Below, in pieces: positions 25,391 through 33,906 of a stretch of DNA of 52,729 bases (position 1 is the stretch's first letter; every line of letters begins with the position of its first letter). The notes under the pieces were generated by a model. That model saw only the letters and a program-made list of their open reading frames with translations. It did not search any database and was not told the DNA's origin. This DNA is from Armatimonadota bacterium. GTDB taxonomy: Bacteria > Armatimonadota > Fimbriimonadia > Fimbriimonadales > GBS-DC. The position numbers were made by a program, and so were the translations under genes. The DNA is taken from positions 1-52,729 of the forward strand of contig JABWCR010000027.1 in NCBI GenBank assembly GCA_013359125.1, read 5' to 3'.

Positions 25391-25521
25391 AGAAAGGGCG
25401 CCGATAGGCGGTTGTCGAGTGCCGACGGGCCGAGCCCAATCTGGCGGTCGGCTCAAGCCCCGAGCAGAGCTCTCCTTTCGTCCAACCTGTGTGCCGACAT
25501 CCGCAGCACGGCGCCCTTTCT
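25391..25521. ncRNA. Candidate structured RNA of 131 nt
   Basis: The ends pair perfectly over 13 bases (25391-25403 AGAAAGGGCGCCG with 25509-25521). A second helix, GCGGTTGTCG at 25408-25417 with CGACATCCGC at 25495-25504, has one mismatch. Inside are GCCGAC/GTCGGC (25421-25426 and 25447-25452) with an inner GGGC-cga-GCCC, and GAGC-aga-GCTC (25462-25472). This is more order than expected from chance. No open frame fits. It may be a small RNA, a 3' UTR element or a terminator-like structure; strand and identity are unknown, and I did not match it to 6S, SRP or RNase P RNA. Confidence 0.4.
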
Positions 25522-25622
25522 GCTATTGGGAGGCATCAGCTCCCAGCCGAAACTAACAGCGCATTTCGTGCCAATTTGTCAAAATCAAGCCGCGCCGCAG
25601 CGATTCTAACCTCGAAATTCGC

Positions 25623-25628
25623 TATAAT
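25623..25628 (+). promoter_or_regulatory. TATAAT -10 element of the exopolysaccharide operon
   Basis: A perfect TATAAT (within CTATAATATT) about 150 bases upstream of the first operon gene. Transcription would start near 25635. Confidence 0.55.
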
Positions 25629-25634
25629 ATTAAG

Positions 25635-25777
25635 CAGAAACCGAAAGGAAAGTTGGCGGGCCGTCTCAAGAAACCCTCAGCGGGGCCGCGTCGGTCTAAC
25701 CTGAGGAACCGCCTAAGCGGAATCGACGTATCTGCCAAAATGGTATTGGGCGAAAGAAAACGGAGGGAACGACACCC
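25635..25777 (+). promoter_or_regulatory. Structured leader of the exopolysaccharide operon
   Basis: About 140 transcribed bases before the GTG at 25778. Visible helices: a CC-GAAA-GG tetraloop at about 25640-25648; GGCGG (25655-25659) with CCGCC (25709-25713) enclosing CCTCAG (25675-25680) with CTGAGG (25701-25706); and a competing TTGGC (25653-25657) with GCCAA (25734-25738). The mutually exclusive pairings would suit a regulatory switch. I found no match to the c-di-GMP or other riboswitch cores I know. A GGAGGG ribosome-binding site ends the leader. Confidence 0.35.
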
Positions 25778-26686
25778 GTGAGAACTACGCTTGTATTGAT
25801 GATGATAGGGCTTTGGGCGAGCGCGTCCATGGCTCAGCCGGGCGAGATTTATAGATTGCGGCCGGACGATCAGATGATCGTCTCGCTCTATGGCGAGCCG
25901 ACTTTCGACCAAAGGCTGACGGTCGCTGAAGACGGGACGATCAACGTTCTGTTGGTCGGCGCGATCAACGTGCAGGGCATGACGGCCGACGAGGTGCGCC
26001 GCGAGATCGAACGACGGCTGAAGGAGATGAAGCTGTACACCGACCCCAAGGTCGTCATCAATCTTCAAACCTTTCGCCGCCCTAGAGTGTTCGTGTTGGG
26101 AATGGTCAATCGGCCCGGCGCGTTCGATTTTCGATACGGCGACAAGGTAATGGACGCTTTGTCTTTGGGCGGCAGCTACATCGCCGATCGGGCCGACCTG
26201 GAGAAGGCTCGCCTGGTGCGCCGAGACGGAAGCGAATTCCCTGTCGATTTGGTCAAACTTCTTGAAGAAGGCGATCTGGGATTGAACTACGAACTAGAAG
26301 ATCAGGATGCCTTGGTCGTGCCCGAACAGGTCGATAACCGGGTGTTCGTCGGCGGACAGGTGCTTCGACCAGGCCAATATCCCTATCGGCGCCGCATGAC
26401 CCTGCTGGACGCGCTCACCCATGCCGGTTGGAACACGGAGCGCGGTCGGCTCAGCTCCGTTTTCGTCGCTCGAAACAACGAGGACGGCACCGCCGAGAAA
26501 ATCCCGGTCGATGTGATCAAACTGTTGAACAAGGCCGACATGGACCAGAACATTGCGCTGCAACCCGGCGACGTGGTCTATGTGCCCGAAACCAAGACCC
26601 CCGACGTGAGAAAGGTCTACGACGTCGTTTCGCTCTATTGGCTGGCTCGCAATGCGGGCATACTGAGGTCATTGTGGAAGCCATGA
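25778..26686 (+). CDS. Polysaccharide export protein, Wza-like with SLBB domains
   Basis: A 302-aa secreted protein that forms or gates the export channel for exopolysaccharide. A signal peptide (MRTTLVLMMIGLWASASMA) is followed by a polysaccharide-export domain (YRLRPDDQMIVSLYGEP ... VAEDGTINVLLVGAINVQG) and two SLBB beta-grasp domains (VFVLGMVNRPGAFDF and VFVGGQVLRPGQYPY). There is no lipobox Cys after the signal peptide, unlike E. coli Wza. Start is GTG at 25778, after GGAGGG. It is the first gene of the operon and is followed by the chain-length regulator. Confidence 0.88.
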   Translation: MRTTLVLMMIGLWASASMAQPGEIYRLRPDDQMIVSLYGEPTFDQRLTVAEDGTINVLLVGAINVQGMTADEVRREIERRLKEMKLYTDPKVVINLQTFRRPRVFVLGMVNRPGAFDFRYGDKVMDALSLGGSYIADRADLEKARLVRRDGSEFPVDLVKLLEEGDLGLNYELEDQDALVVPEQVDNRVFVGGQVLRPGQYPYRRRMTLLDALTHAGWNTERGRLSSVFVARNNEDGTAEKIPVDVIKLLNKADMDQNIALQPGDVVYVPETKTPDVRKVYDVVSLYWLARNAGILRSLWKP

Positions 26687-26729
26687 CGAACGCTCGCCGA
26701 ATCGCTTGTTGTAAGGAGGACTTCTTAGC

Positions 26730-28976
26730 ATGACCATCTGGACTGCGCTGCGAGCGCTTCGAAAACGCCTGCTTTGGATTTTCCTGTTCACCCTCTTTGT
26801 TACGGGGGCCGTCGCTCTCTATTACGGCAGCCGACCGCAGAAGTGGGAGGGCTTTGTAACCGTAACCGAATATCGATCGGGCAACGTGGTGAGAAAGACG
26901 GAACTCTTCCCTCAACCCTACATGCTCAACATCGATACCATTACGCGGCTGCAAAACCTGGCCGAGGTCATGGGAAGCTACTCGACTCTATTGCTTACAT
27001 GGCTAGAACTGAAGGACAGCGGCGAATGGCCCGTGGCCGAAACGATCAAGCAGCAGGCCTCTGATCCGTTTATGGTCGATGTGATGGGCGTCGAAGACCT
27101 GTTTAAGCGAATCAAGATTCGACCGGTGCCCAACACCGAATACATTCGAGCCACGATCGAGGTCGAAGACCCTGATCAAGACCGCGCGCGCGCCCAAGCT
27201 TTGAAGGCCGCCGAGGTACTTCTGTCTAAGTTCGAAGAGCAGTACAACAACTTGAACCGACCGATCGGCGAGGCCTCGCGCCAGTTTATCGAAGACCGCT
27301 TCGAGAAGGCTCAGCGAGATTACAACACGGCGCTGGCCGCCCTAGCCCGATATCAGGCCGAGCATCCACAAGTGATCGAGCCGAACGCCCAGGCGCAACA
27401 GATCATCGCCAACATCGCGCGCTACAAGACCCAATTCGACGATTCCAGCGTGCAGATGAACCAGTCCGCTCGAAAAATGGCCACGCTCAAGGCACAGCTT
27501 GAGCGCGAGGGCAGAGAGAACGGCAAGTACAAAGATTCCAGCACCGTGCTTCGACAGAACACGGTTTACGACCAGACGGTCATACAACTGTCCCTGGCCA
27601 AGAACGATCTGGAGAGACTGTTGGGAGAAGGCAAGGGCGAGAATCATCCTCAAGTGCGTTCGGCCCGCCAGAAAGTGGTGGACTTTGAACAACAGTTGAA
27701 AGAGATCCCCACTACCATAGTGGATGCTCGATCCAAGACGCTCAACGAGATCTATCAGAACCTTGAGCGGCAGTACCTCGATTCGATCGCCGAGTACGAT
27801 GTGGCCGCCGCCCGCGTGCGAACGCTGGGGCCGCAGTTAGCGGCTCAGGAAAGCAAACTCGACAACCTTCCGCAAGAGCAGGCAGAATATCAGCGGCTAT
27901 TGGTCAATCGCACGGCGGCAGAGCAGTTTATGATCACCATGAAGGCGAAGTTAGAGGAAGCCCGCGTGCGCGAGGTGGACGACACGCAATCGATCAAGAT
28001 GATCGATACGCCTCGAGTCCAGCGCATTCCTAAGCAGCTTCCAATGAGAGTTGGACTGGCGCTGTTGCTGAGCCTCTTTATGTCGGTCGGTCTGGCGCTC
28101 ATGCTGACGCAGGTCGATCAGGGCGTCTACACCTCGACGCAAGCGCAATCGTTGCTGGGCAAGCCCTGTATCGCCGCGCTGCCTCGAATGAAGCAGCAGC
28201 AGTTGATCGGACGCGACCGAAACGGCTCGGCTCTAACCGCCTCATACGAGATGCTGAGCACAAACCTGACCGGCATTACAGGCAAGATGGAGGGCAAAGC
28301 GATCGTCGTTACCGGCGCCGAGCCAAATGTCGGGCGAAGCACCGTTGCGCTCAACTTGGCCGCCACCTTGGCGCGAGACGGCGCGAGAGTCGTCATCATC
28401 GACGGCGACCTGAGGCAGCCCTCGCTCCACATGATGCTAAGGCTGGAGAATCGCATCGGACTGGGCGAGTATCTGGCTGGCAACTCCGATGTGGAAGACA
28501 TTGTTCAACCGACGACCACCGAAGGGCTTGTTTTCGTATCGGCAGGGCTGACCGGCGAGAACCCGGTGCGCCTGCTTCGATCCGCGCGCCTGGCCGAACT
28601 GATCGAGAAACTTTCGAGCGTGGCCGACTTTATTGTGTTCGACTCGCCCGCCGGTTTGACGTTTGCCGATGCTGGCGTGCTGTCGATGACGGCTCGAAAC
28701 GCGCTCGTCGTTCACTCCGCGGGCACGGCCGCGACCGACTCGCATCGAGAGTTTATCAAGCGTTTGGAGAACCTAGGCGTCAACATCGTCGGCATTGCGC
28801 TGAACAAAGTGCGGCCCGAGGACGACCCCGGGTTCATGCACTACCAGCGATCCTATCGGAATCTGGGCGCCTTGCGCAACGGCTACTCGGGTCCTGCTCG
28901 CCCGGCCATCAGCTCTGGCTATGTCGAGGACGACGAAGACGACGCCGGCGCAGAACAGACCGCGCCGAAAGAGTAA
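26730..28976 (+). CDS. Wzz/GumC chain-length protein fused to BY-kinase-like ATPase with altered P-loop
   Basis: A 748-aa inner-membrane protein. A transmembrane helix at about residues 14-32 and another near 435-455 flank a long coiled-coil region; a PRVQRIPKQLPMR motif precedes the second helix. The C-terminal half is a tyrosine-kinase-type (CpsD/GumC) ATPase: Walker A' IIDGDLRQP (Asp558, Asp560) and Walker B FIVFDSPAG (Asp638) are normal, but Walker A reads GAEPNVGRST, with Arg536 where Lys is invariant. Four tyrosines lie near the C-terminus (YQRSYRNLG, NGYSG, SGYVED), like the phosphorylated cluster of these kinases. It should control polymer length; kinase activity is doubtful. Confidence 0.87.
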   Translation: MTIWTALRALRKRLLWIFLFTLFVTGAVALYYGSRPQKWEGFVTVTEYRSGNVVRKTELFPQPYMLNIDTITRLQNLAEVMGSYSTLLLTWLELKDSGEWPVAETIKQQASDPFMVDVMGVEDLFKRIKIRPVPNTEYIRATIEVEDPDQDRARAQALKAAEVLLSKFEEQYNNLNRPIGEASRQFIEDRFEKAQRDYNTALAALARYQAEHPQVIEPNAQAQQIIANIARYKTQFDDSSVQMNQSARKMATLKAQLEREGRENGKYKDSSTVLRQNTVYDQTVIQLSLAKNDLERLLGEGKGENHPQVRSARQKVVDFEQQLKEIPTTIVDARSKTLNEIYQNLERQYLDSIAEYDVAAARVRTLGPQLAAQESKLDNLPQEQAEYQRLLVNRTAAEQFMITMKAKLEEARVREVDDTQSIKMIDTPRVQRIPKQLPMRVGLALLLSLFMSVGLALMLTQVDQGVYTSTQAQSLLGKPCIAALPRMKQQQLIGRDRNGSALTASYEMLSTNLTGITGKMEGKAIVVTGAEPNVGRSTVALNLAATLARDGARVVIIDGDLRQPSLHMMLRLENRIGLGEYLAGNSDVEDIVQPTTTEGLVFVSAGLTGENPVRLLRSARLAELIEKLSSVADFIVFDSPAGLTFADAGVLSMTARNALVVHSAGTAATDSHREFIKRLENLGVNIVGIALNKVRPEDDPGFMHYQRSYRNLGALRNGYSGPARPAISSGYVEDDEDDAGAEQTAPKE

Positions 28977-28985
28977 GATAGGGTG

Positions 28986-29020
28986 TACAATATTGGCGGA
29001 GGGCATACCCCTCCGCCAAT
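28986..29020. repeat. -10-like box and perfect 12-bp inverted repeat
   Basis: TACAAT at 28986-28991 is followed directly by ATTGGCGGAGGG (28992-29003), a 5-base loop and its exact complement (29009-29020). It lies 15 bases after the kinase stop codon. There is no T-run. It could end the upstream transcript, protect its 3' end, or mark the start of a second transcript for the sugar transferase. Confidence 0.5.
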
Positions 29021-29082
29021 GGATTTGAAATGAAAGGAAAGGAGCGACGTCCGTTGCGTCCGTTTGCCGGCTTCTTGCAGGT

Positions 29083-29802
29083 TTGGCACGGCCCGTGCAG
29101 ACTCAGCTAACGAACATGGGAACCCCGATCCAAACGATTGACCGCCCTATGGCGCCCTTCCGCGAATCGCCGTACGCGCAGCACATTCCCGAGCGGCGCG
29201 TGCCTTACCGAACTGTCAAGCGGTTGCTCGATATCATCGTGTCTGCAGGCGCGCTGATCGTGCTGATGCCCGTTATGCTGGCGATTGCCGTGATGATCAA
29301 GATCGAATCGCCCGGCCCGATCATCTTCAAGCAGATTCGCATCGGTCGTCGCGGTCGCCCGTTCATCTTTTACAAGTTTCGCTCGATGCGCGTCAATGCC
29401 CAAGAGCTGAGGCAACTGATCGAGCATATGAACGAGCAGGCCGGTCCGATCTTCAAGATTCGCCGCGACCCCAGGGTGACCAAGGTCGGTCAATTCATTC
29501 GGAAGTTCAGCCTGGACGAACTGCCTCAGTTAATCAATGTGCTAAAGGGCGACATGAGCGTTGTAGGACCGCGGCCCATGACGCCGGTGGACTTGAACCA
29601 GTGCGATCCGCAGTATTATTGGCGACTGGCCGTGCCCCCGGGCTGTACAGGCCTCTGGCAAGTCAGCGGCAGGAGCAACTTGACCTTTGACGAATGGATG
29701 CGACTGGATATGTACTATGTAGACAACATGTCGCTCTGGATGGACGTCAAAATCCTGCTGATGACCGTTCCCGCCGTGCTTCGCGGCGAGGGCGCCTACT
29801 AG
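29083..29802 (+). CDS. Undecaprenyl-phosphate sugar-1-phosphate transferase
   Basis: This enzyme loads the first sugar phosphate onto undecaprenyl phosphate at the inner membrane. The 239-aa length and single hydrophobic segment (residues 48-74) fit the short WecP/PglC-like or truncated WbaP-type enzymes. Motifs: KRLLDIIVS before the helix, PGPIIFKQIRIGRRGRPF, YKFRSMR, RKFSLDELPQLINVLKGDMS with VGPRP, and PGCTGLWQVSGRSN. The first codon used, TTG at 29083, has a weak AGG; ATG at 29116 is a good alternative. It follows the chain-length gene in the exopolysaccharide operon. Confidence 0.88.
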   Translation: MARPVQTQLTNMGTPIQTIDRPMAPFRESPYAQHIPERRVPYRTVKRLLDIIVSAGALIVLMPVMLAIAVMIKIESPGPIIFKQIRIGRRGRPFIFYKFRSMRVNAQELRQLIEHMNEQAGPIFKIRRDPRVTKVGQFIRKFSLDELPQLINVLKGDMSVVGPRPMTPVDLNQCDPQYYWRLAVPPGCTGLWQVSGRSNLTFDEWMRLDMYYVDNMSLWMDVKILLMTVPAVLRGEGAY

Positions 29803-29809
29803 CCCGCCT

Positions 29810-30697
29810 GTGCGCGCGCTCATAACCGGCGGCGCTGGCTTTATAGGTTCTCACGTAGCGGCTTTCTTAGCATCCAAGGGTTGCCAAGTTACCGTGCTGG
29901 ACAACCTTTCGACCGGCTCGCGAGAGAACGCAGCCGGTTTCGAACTGATCGAGGCGGACGTGCGAGACTCGAGCGTCCGGATGCTTTGCGAAGAGGCCGA
30001 TGCAGTCGTGCACTTAGCCGCCTATACCTCTGCCCCAGGCTCGGTAGAACGACCTGCGGAGACCTATGAGACCAATCTTCGCGGCCTGTTCAATGTGATG
30101 GGCGCTCGACGATTAGTGTTCGCCTCTAGCGCGGCGGTCTATGGCAATTTGCCCGGTCTGCCCAAGGGCGAGGAGAGCCCGACCGATCCGACAACCCCCT
30201 ATGCCGAGACCAAACTGATCGGAGAGCATCTGCTTCGCGATAGGGAGAACGCAGTCGCGCTTCGGTTCTTCAACGTCTATGGCGAGCGGCAACGGCCCGA
30301 TTCGGACTATGCGGCCGTTATCCCTAAATGGATCGAGGCGGTTGCGACAGGTCGCCAGCCGATCGTCTACGGCGATGGACGGCAGACTCGCGACTTTATC
30401 TATGTCGGAGACGTTGCAAGAGCCGTCTGGCTGGCGCTCCAATCAGACGGTCTGGCAGGCGAGACTCTCAACATCGCTTCTGGGCGATCGATCAGCCTGC
30501 TGGAATTGCTAGAGAATATCGCCAAGCGCGCTGGCACTGCTCCAACGCCCCGGTTCGAGCCGGAGCGCCCGGGCGACGTGCGGTTCTCCTCTGCCGATGT
30601 CTCCAAGGCCGAGCGTTTGATCGGCTTTCGCGCGCAGACGGGTATAACGGAAGGCATTAGTCGCACAATCGATCACTTTAGGGGAGGGCTGCAATGA
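29810..30697 (+). CDS. NAD-dependent epimerase, UDP-glucose 4-epimerase-like
   Basis: A 295-aa extended short-chain dehydrogenase. The NAD motif ITGGAGFIGSH is at the N-terminus, ASSAAVYG supplies the catalytic Ser, and PYAETK the Tyr and Lys. HLAAYTSAPGSVE and RFFNVYGERQ are typical of sugar-nucleotide epimerases. It probably makes UDP-galactose or a related precursor for the exopolysaccharide. The start is GTG at 29810, seven bases after the transferase stop. The next gene starts inside its stop as ATGA. Confidence 0.85.
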   Translation: MRALITGGAGFIGSHVAAFLASKGCQVTVLDNLSTGSRENAAGFELIEADVRDSSVRMLCEEADAVVHLAAYTSAPGSVERPAETYETNLRGLFNVMGARRLVFASSAAVYGNLPGLPKGEESPTDPTTPYAETKLIGEHLLRDRENAVALRFFNVYGERQRPDSDYAAVIPKWIEAVATGRQPIVYGDGRQTRDFIYVGDVARAVWLALQSDGLAGETLNIASGRSISLLELLENIAKRAGTAPTPRFEPERPGDVRFSSADVSKAERLIGFRAQTGITEGISRTIDHFRGGLQ

Positions 30698-31062
30698 AGG
30701 TTGGGACAATCGGTTGGGTGGATTTGACGGTACCGAAGGCAGACGAACTGATCGACTTCTATCGTCAAGTGGTCGGATGGGAAGCGCAGGCCCATGCGAT
30801 GGGCGACTACTCCGACTACGGTATGATCGCGCCGGAAGGGAAGGAGGCCGTTTCGGGCATTTGCCATGCGAAAGGTCCCAATGCTGCTCTACCTCCGTAC
30901 TGGCTCATCTACATCATTGTTGCAGACGTGCACGATGTGGCCAAAAAGTGCGAAGCCGCGGGCGGGAAGATCATTCAAGGCCCGAGAAACAACGGCTCCT
31001 CTTGGATGTGCGTTATGCAAGACCCGGCAGGCGCCTACTTCGCTGTCTATCAAGAAGGCTAA
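30694..31062 (+). CDS. VOC (glyoxalase/bleomycin resistance) family protein
   Basis: A 122-aa cytoplasmic protein with the paired beta-alpha-beta-beta-beta units of the vicinal oxygen chelate fold: VGTIGWVDLTVPKADELIDF at the start and PYWLIYIIVADVHDVAKKCE in the middle, ending MQDPAGAYFAVYQ. His and Glu metal ligands are not complete enough to name the reaction. It overlaps the epimerase stop (ATGA), so it is made from the exopolysaccharide operon, but a link to polysaccharide is not evident. Its TAA shares bases with the ileS TAG on the other strand. Confidence 0.8.
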   Translation: MKVGTIGWVDLTVPKADELIDFYRQVVGWEAQAHAMGDYSDYGMIAPEGKEAVSGICHAKGPNAALPPYWLIYIIVADVHDVAKKCEAAGGKIIQGPRNNGSSWMCVMQDPAGAYFAVYQEG

Positions 31063-33860
31063 CTCGCCAGCGCGCCGGCGCAGCGACTGCAAACTTCGTC
31101 GAACGGCCCGTGCGCGCCGACATCCGGCAGAACGCGCCAGCATCGGGCGCACTTTGAGCCGTCGGCTAATTTGACGGCGACTTTTACACCCTCTGCAGGC
31201 GCGATAGAATCCTCCGTAATGCCAAGCATTACGGCCAAAGGCCCCTGGTCTCGAACTTCGTTCAGCGATACGAGCAAGACTTGCGACACGCCGAACAGCG
31301 CTGGCAGCGTGTCGCCTAGCGAATCCAAGATGCCGAATCGCTCGCTATCCACGGCCAGTGCCACGGCTGCCGACTGAGGATTGGGGATGGTCTTGTCGTT
31401 CTTGGCCTGCTCGACCTTCTGATTGACCAGGTCTCGAACCTCGCGAATCGCTTCCCATCGTGCCAAGAGCGCTTCATCCTGCCATTGCGCGTCTACCGTT
31501 GGGAAGTCGGACAAGTGCACCGAAACGGCTTTGTCTGGCAGCGGCAACCGTTGCCAGACCTCCTCGGCCGTATGCACCAATACCGGCGCAACAATTCGGC
31601 TCAAGGTGGACGCAAGAGCCATGAGTGCCGTCTGCGCCGACCTCCGTTGCAGGCTCTGAGCGCGTTCGGCATAGAGTCGGTCTTTGATGGCGTCCAGATA
31701 GAAGGCGCTCAGATCGACGTTGCAAAAGTTGCGAAGATCGTGATAGAACGGATGGTATTCGTATTCATTGTATTGATGCCGGGCCTGGGCCACAAATCGT
31801 TGCAGAGCGGCCATCGCCCACCGATCGATCTCCAGCATCTCGCTTTTGTCGACCGGCTGTTCGAAATCGGACAGGTTTGCTAGCATGAACCGAAGGGTGT
31901 TCCGTATCTGGCGATAGGCCTCGGCCACGCGGCTCAAAATCTCGTCTCCCAACCGCACGACGTCCGAGTACTCGGTCGAGGTAGCCCAAAGCCGCAGCAC
32001 ATCGGCGCCCATTTTCTCGCACACCTCGAGCGGATCGGCGACGTTGCCCTTGCTCTTGCTCATCTTCTTGCCATCGGAGTCGGTAACCCAGCCGTTGGTA
32101 ACGACCGTGCCATAGGGCGGCGCCCCCTTCGTCGCCATGCTGACGATGAGGCTCGAGTTGAACCAACCGCGATGCTGGTCGGAACCCTCGATGTAAAGAT
32201 CGGCGGGCCAGTGCAGGTCTGGATGGCGCTCGAGCACGGCCCGGTTGGAGCATCCCGAATCAAACCATACATCCAGCACGTCCGTCTCCTTTCGAAACGA
32301 GGCAGACCCGCACTCGCACTTCGCGCCGCCGGGCAATATCTCGCTCGCTTCGCGCTCGTACCAAGCGTCCGAACCTTCCGATTCGACCAGTTGGGCGATC
32401 GCCTCGACGCTGTCGGGCGTAACGTATGGCTCTTCGCATTCGGTGCAAAAGAAGGCCGGAATGCCGACGCCCCAGGATCGCTGGCGGCTCAAACACCAGT
32501 CGGGACGGGAGGCGACCATCGTACAGATGCGATTGATCGTCTCTTTTGGCACCCATCTCACTCGGTCGATCGCTTCTAGGCATCGCCGCCGCAGTCCGTC
32601 GTGATCGATCGCCATGAACCATTGAACGGTCGCGCGGAAGAGCAGGGGGGACTGGCAGCGCCAGCAGTGCGGGTAGTTGTGCGCATAGGTCGTATGGGCT
32701 AGAAGGGCGCCAGCCTGGCGCAAACGCTCGATGACGCGCTGATTGCCTTCGGGCGCAATGGGCAGTCCGGCAAACTCGCCCGCTTCTTCTGTAAAGCGGC
32801 CATTGCCATCGACCGGACACAAGATCGGCAATCCGTACTTTCGACCCGTGTAAAAGTCCTCGGCGCCATGCCCAGGCGCGGTGTGGACCACGCCCGTGCC
32901 CTCGTCGGCCAAGACATAGTCGGCCAGCACGACGGGAGAAGCGCGATCGAACAGGGGATGGCTAAACTCGACGCCCTCTAACTCATTGCCCTTGAACTGC
33001 GCGACTCGGGCCGCATCGCCCGCGCCGACCGCGTCCATGGCATCTTCGACCAAGCTGTCTACCAAAAGATAGCGCGCATCGCCTGCTCGCACAACGACAT
33101 AATCCAGATTGGGATGCAGGGCCACCGCCAAGTTGGCCGGAATCGTCCAGGGCGTGGTCGTCCAGATCAGCGCATAGAGGTTCTCAAATCCCAACTTGCC
33201 TGTTGGGTCCGTGCGCAGTGGAAACCGAACGAAGATCGAATCGCTCTCTTTCTCGGCGTACTCGATCTCGGCCTCGGCCAGCGCGGTGGCACAGACCGGG
33301 CACCACATGACGGGCCTCAAATCGCGATAGATGTAGCCTTTTTGGTACAGTTCGCCAAAGACGCGCACCTCGGTCGCCTCATACCCGTATTCCATTGTGT
33401 AGTAGGACCGATCCCAATCGCCGATGACGCCAAGGCGCTGAAGCTGGCTCTTCTGGATCGCCATCTGCTCGTGGGCATAGGCTCGACAGGCGCGTCGAAG
33501 CTCCACGCGATCCGGCTTCTTGCCTTCTTCTAAGAATCGGGATGCCACGGCGTTCTCGATCGGCATTCCGTGATTGTCCCAGCCGTGCACATAGGGCGTG
33601 CGAAAGCCGGAAAGCGACTTGTGGCGAGCGATGACGTCCTTTAGCGTCTTGTTCAACGCATGCCCCATGTGAATGCTGGCATTGGAGTAAGGAGGGCCGT
33701 CATGGAGGATGAACGTCGGCGCCTCTCGGTCTACAAGGCGGCGATAAAGGCCGATCTCGTCCCAAAACTTCTGCCATTCAGGCTCCTGCTGGGGCAGGTT
33801 GGCCTTCATGGGTATGGAAAACTCTGCGTTCGGCAGGTTTAAGGTGTCTCGATAGTTCAT
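31059..33860 (-). CDS. ileS: Isoleucyl-tRNA synthetase
   Basis: IleRS charges tRNA-Ile and edits mischarged valine. The 933-aa protein is a class I synthetase: the HIGH motif is HMGH at 64-67, KMSKSKGN is at about residue 597, and the CP1 editing domain lies between. The C-terminus has a zinc site (CARCW ... CSRC), as in the bacterial type. The ATG at 33860 follows a TACAAT box by 13 bases and has no Shine-Dalgarno site. The gene is single, and its TAG stop overlaps the stop of the VOC gene. Confidence 0.96.
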   Translation of the reverse strand: MNYRDTLNLPNAEFSIPMKANLPQQEPEWQKFWDEIGLYRRLVDREAPTFILHDGPPYSNASIHMGHALNKTLKDVIARHKSLSGFRTPYVHGWDNHGMPIENAVASRFLEEGKKPDRVELRRACRAYAHEQMAIQKSQLQRLGVIGDWDRSYYTMEYGYEATEVRVFGELYQKGYIYRDLRPVMWCPVCATALAEAEIEYAEKESDSIFVRFPLRTDPTGKLGFENLYALIWTTTPWTIPANLAVALHPNLDYVVVRAGDARYLLVDSLVEDAMDAVGAGDAARVAQFKGNELEGVEFSHPLFDRASPVVLADYVLADEGTGVVHTAPGHGAEDFYTGRKYGLPILCPVDGNGRFTEEAGEFAGLPIAPEGNQRVIERLRQAGALLAHTTYAHNYPHCWRCQSPLLFRATVQWFMAIDHDGLRRRCLEAIDRVRWVPKETINRICTMVASRPDWCLSRQRSWGVGIPAFFCTECEEPYVTPDSVEAIAQLVESEGSDAWYEREASEILPGGAKCECGSASFRKETDVLDVWFDSGCSNRAVLERHPDLHWPADLYIEGSDQHRGWFNSSLIVSMATKGAPPYGTVVTNGWVTDSDGKKMSKSKGNVADPLEVCEKMGADVLRLWATSTEYSDVVRLGDEILSRVAEAYRQIRNTLRFMLANLSDFEQPVDKSEMLEIDRWAMAALQRFVAQARHQYNEYEYHPFYHDLRNFCNVDLSAFYLDAIKDRLYAERAQSLQRRSAQTALMALASTLSRIVAPVLVHTAEEVWQRLPLPDKAVSVHLSDFPTVDAQWQDEALLARWEAIREVRDLVNQKVEQAKNDKTIPNPQSAAVALAVDSERFGILDSLGDTLPALFGVSQVLLVSLNEVRDQGPLAVMLGITEDSIAPAEGVKVAVKLADGSKCARCWRVLPDVGAHGPFDEVCSRCAGALAS

Positions 33861-33861
33861 A

Positions 33862-33895
33862 GCGCAGAGGGAGATTGTACCTAATCCCTCTGCGC
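33862..33895 (-). promoter_or_regulatory. Promoter of ileS inside a perfect palindrome
   Basis: GCGCAGAGGGA (33862-33872) and TCCCTCTGCGC (33885-33895) are exact complements. The 12-base loop contains TACAAT on the minus strand (33879-33874), placed to start transcription about seven bases before the ileS ATG. The same structure lies 11 bases after the stop of the upstream gene, so it may also end that transcript. Confidence 0.5.
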
Positions 33896-33906
33896 CAAGT
33901 TTGGGG

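Noticed and set aside
25635-25777. GEMM (c-di-GMP) riboswitch before the exopolysaccharide operon
   Set aside because: A GAAA tetraloop is present, but the conserved GEMM core sequences are not, so I kept only a generic structured-leader call.
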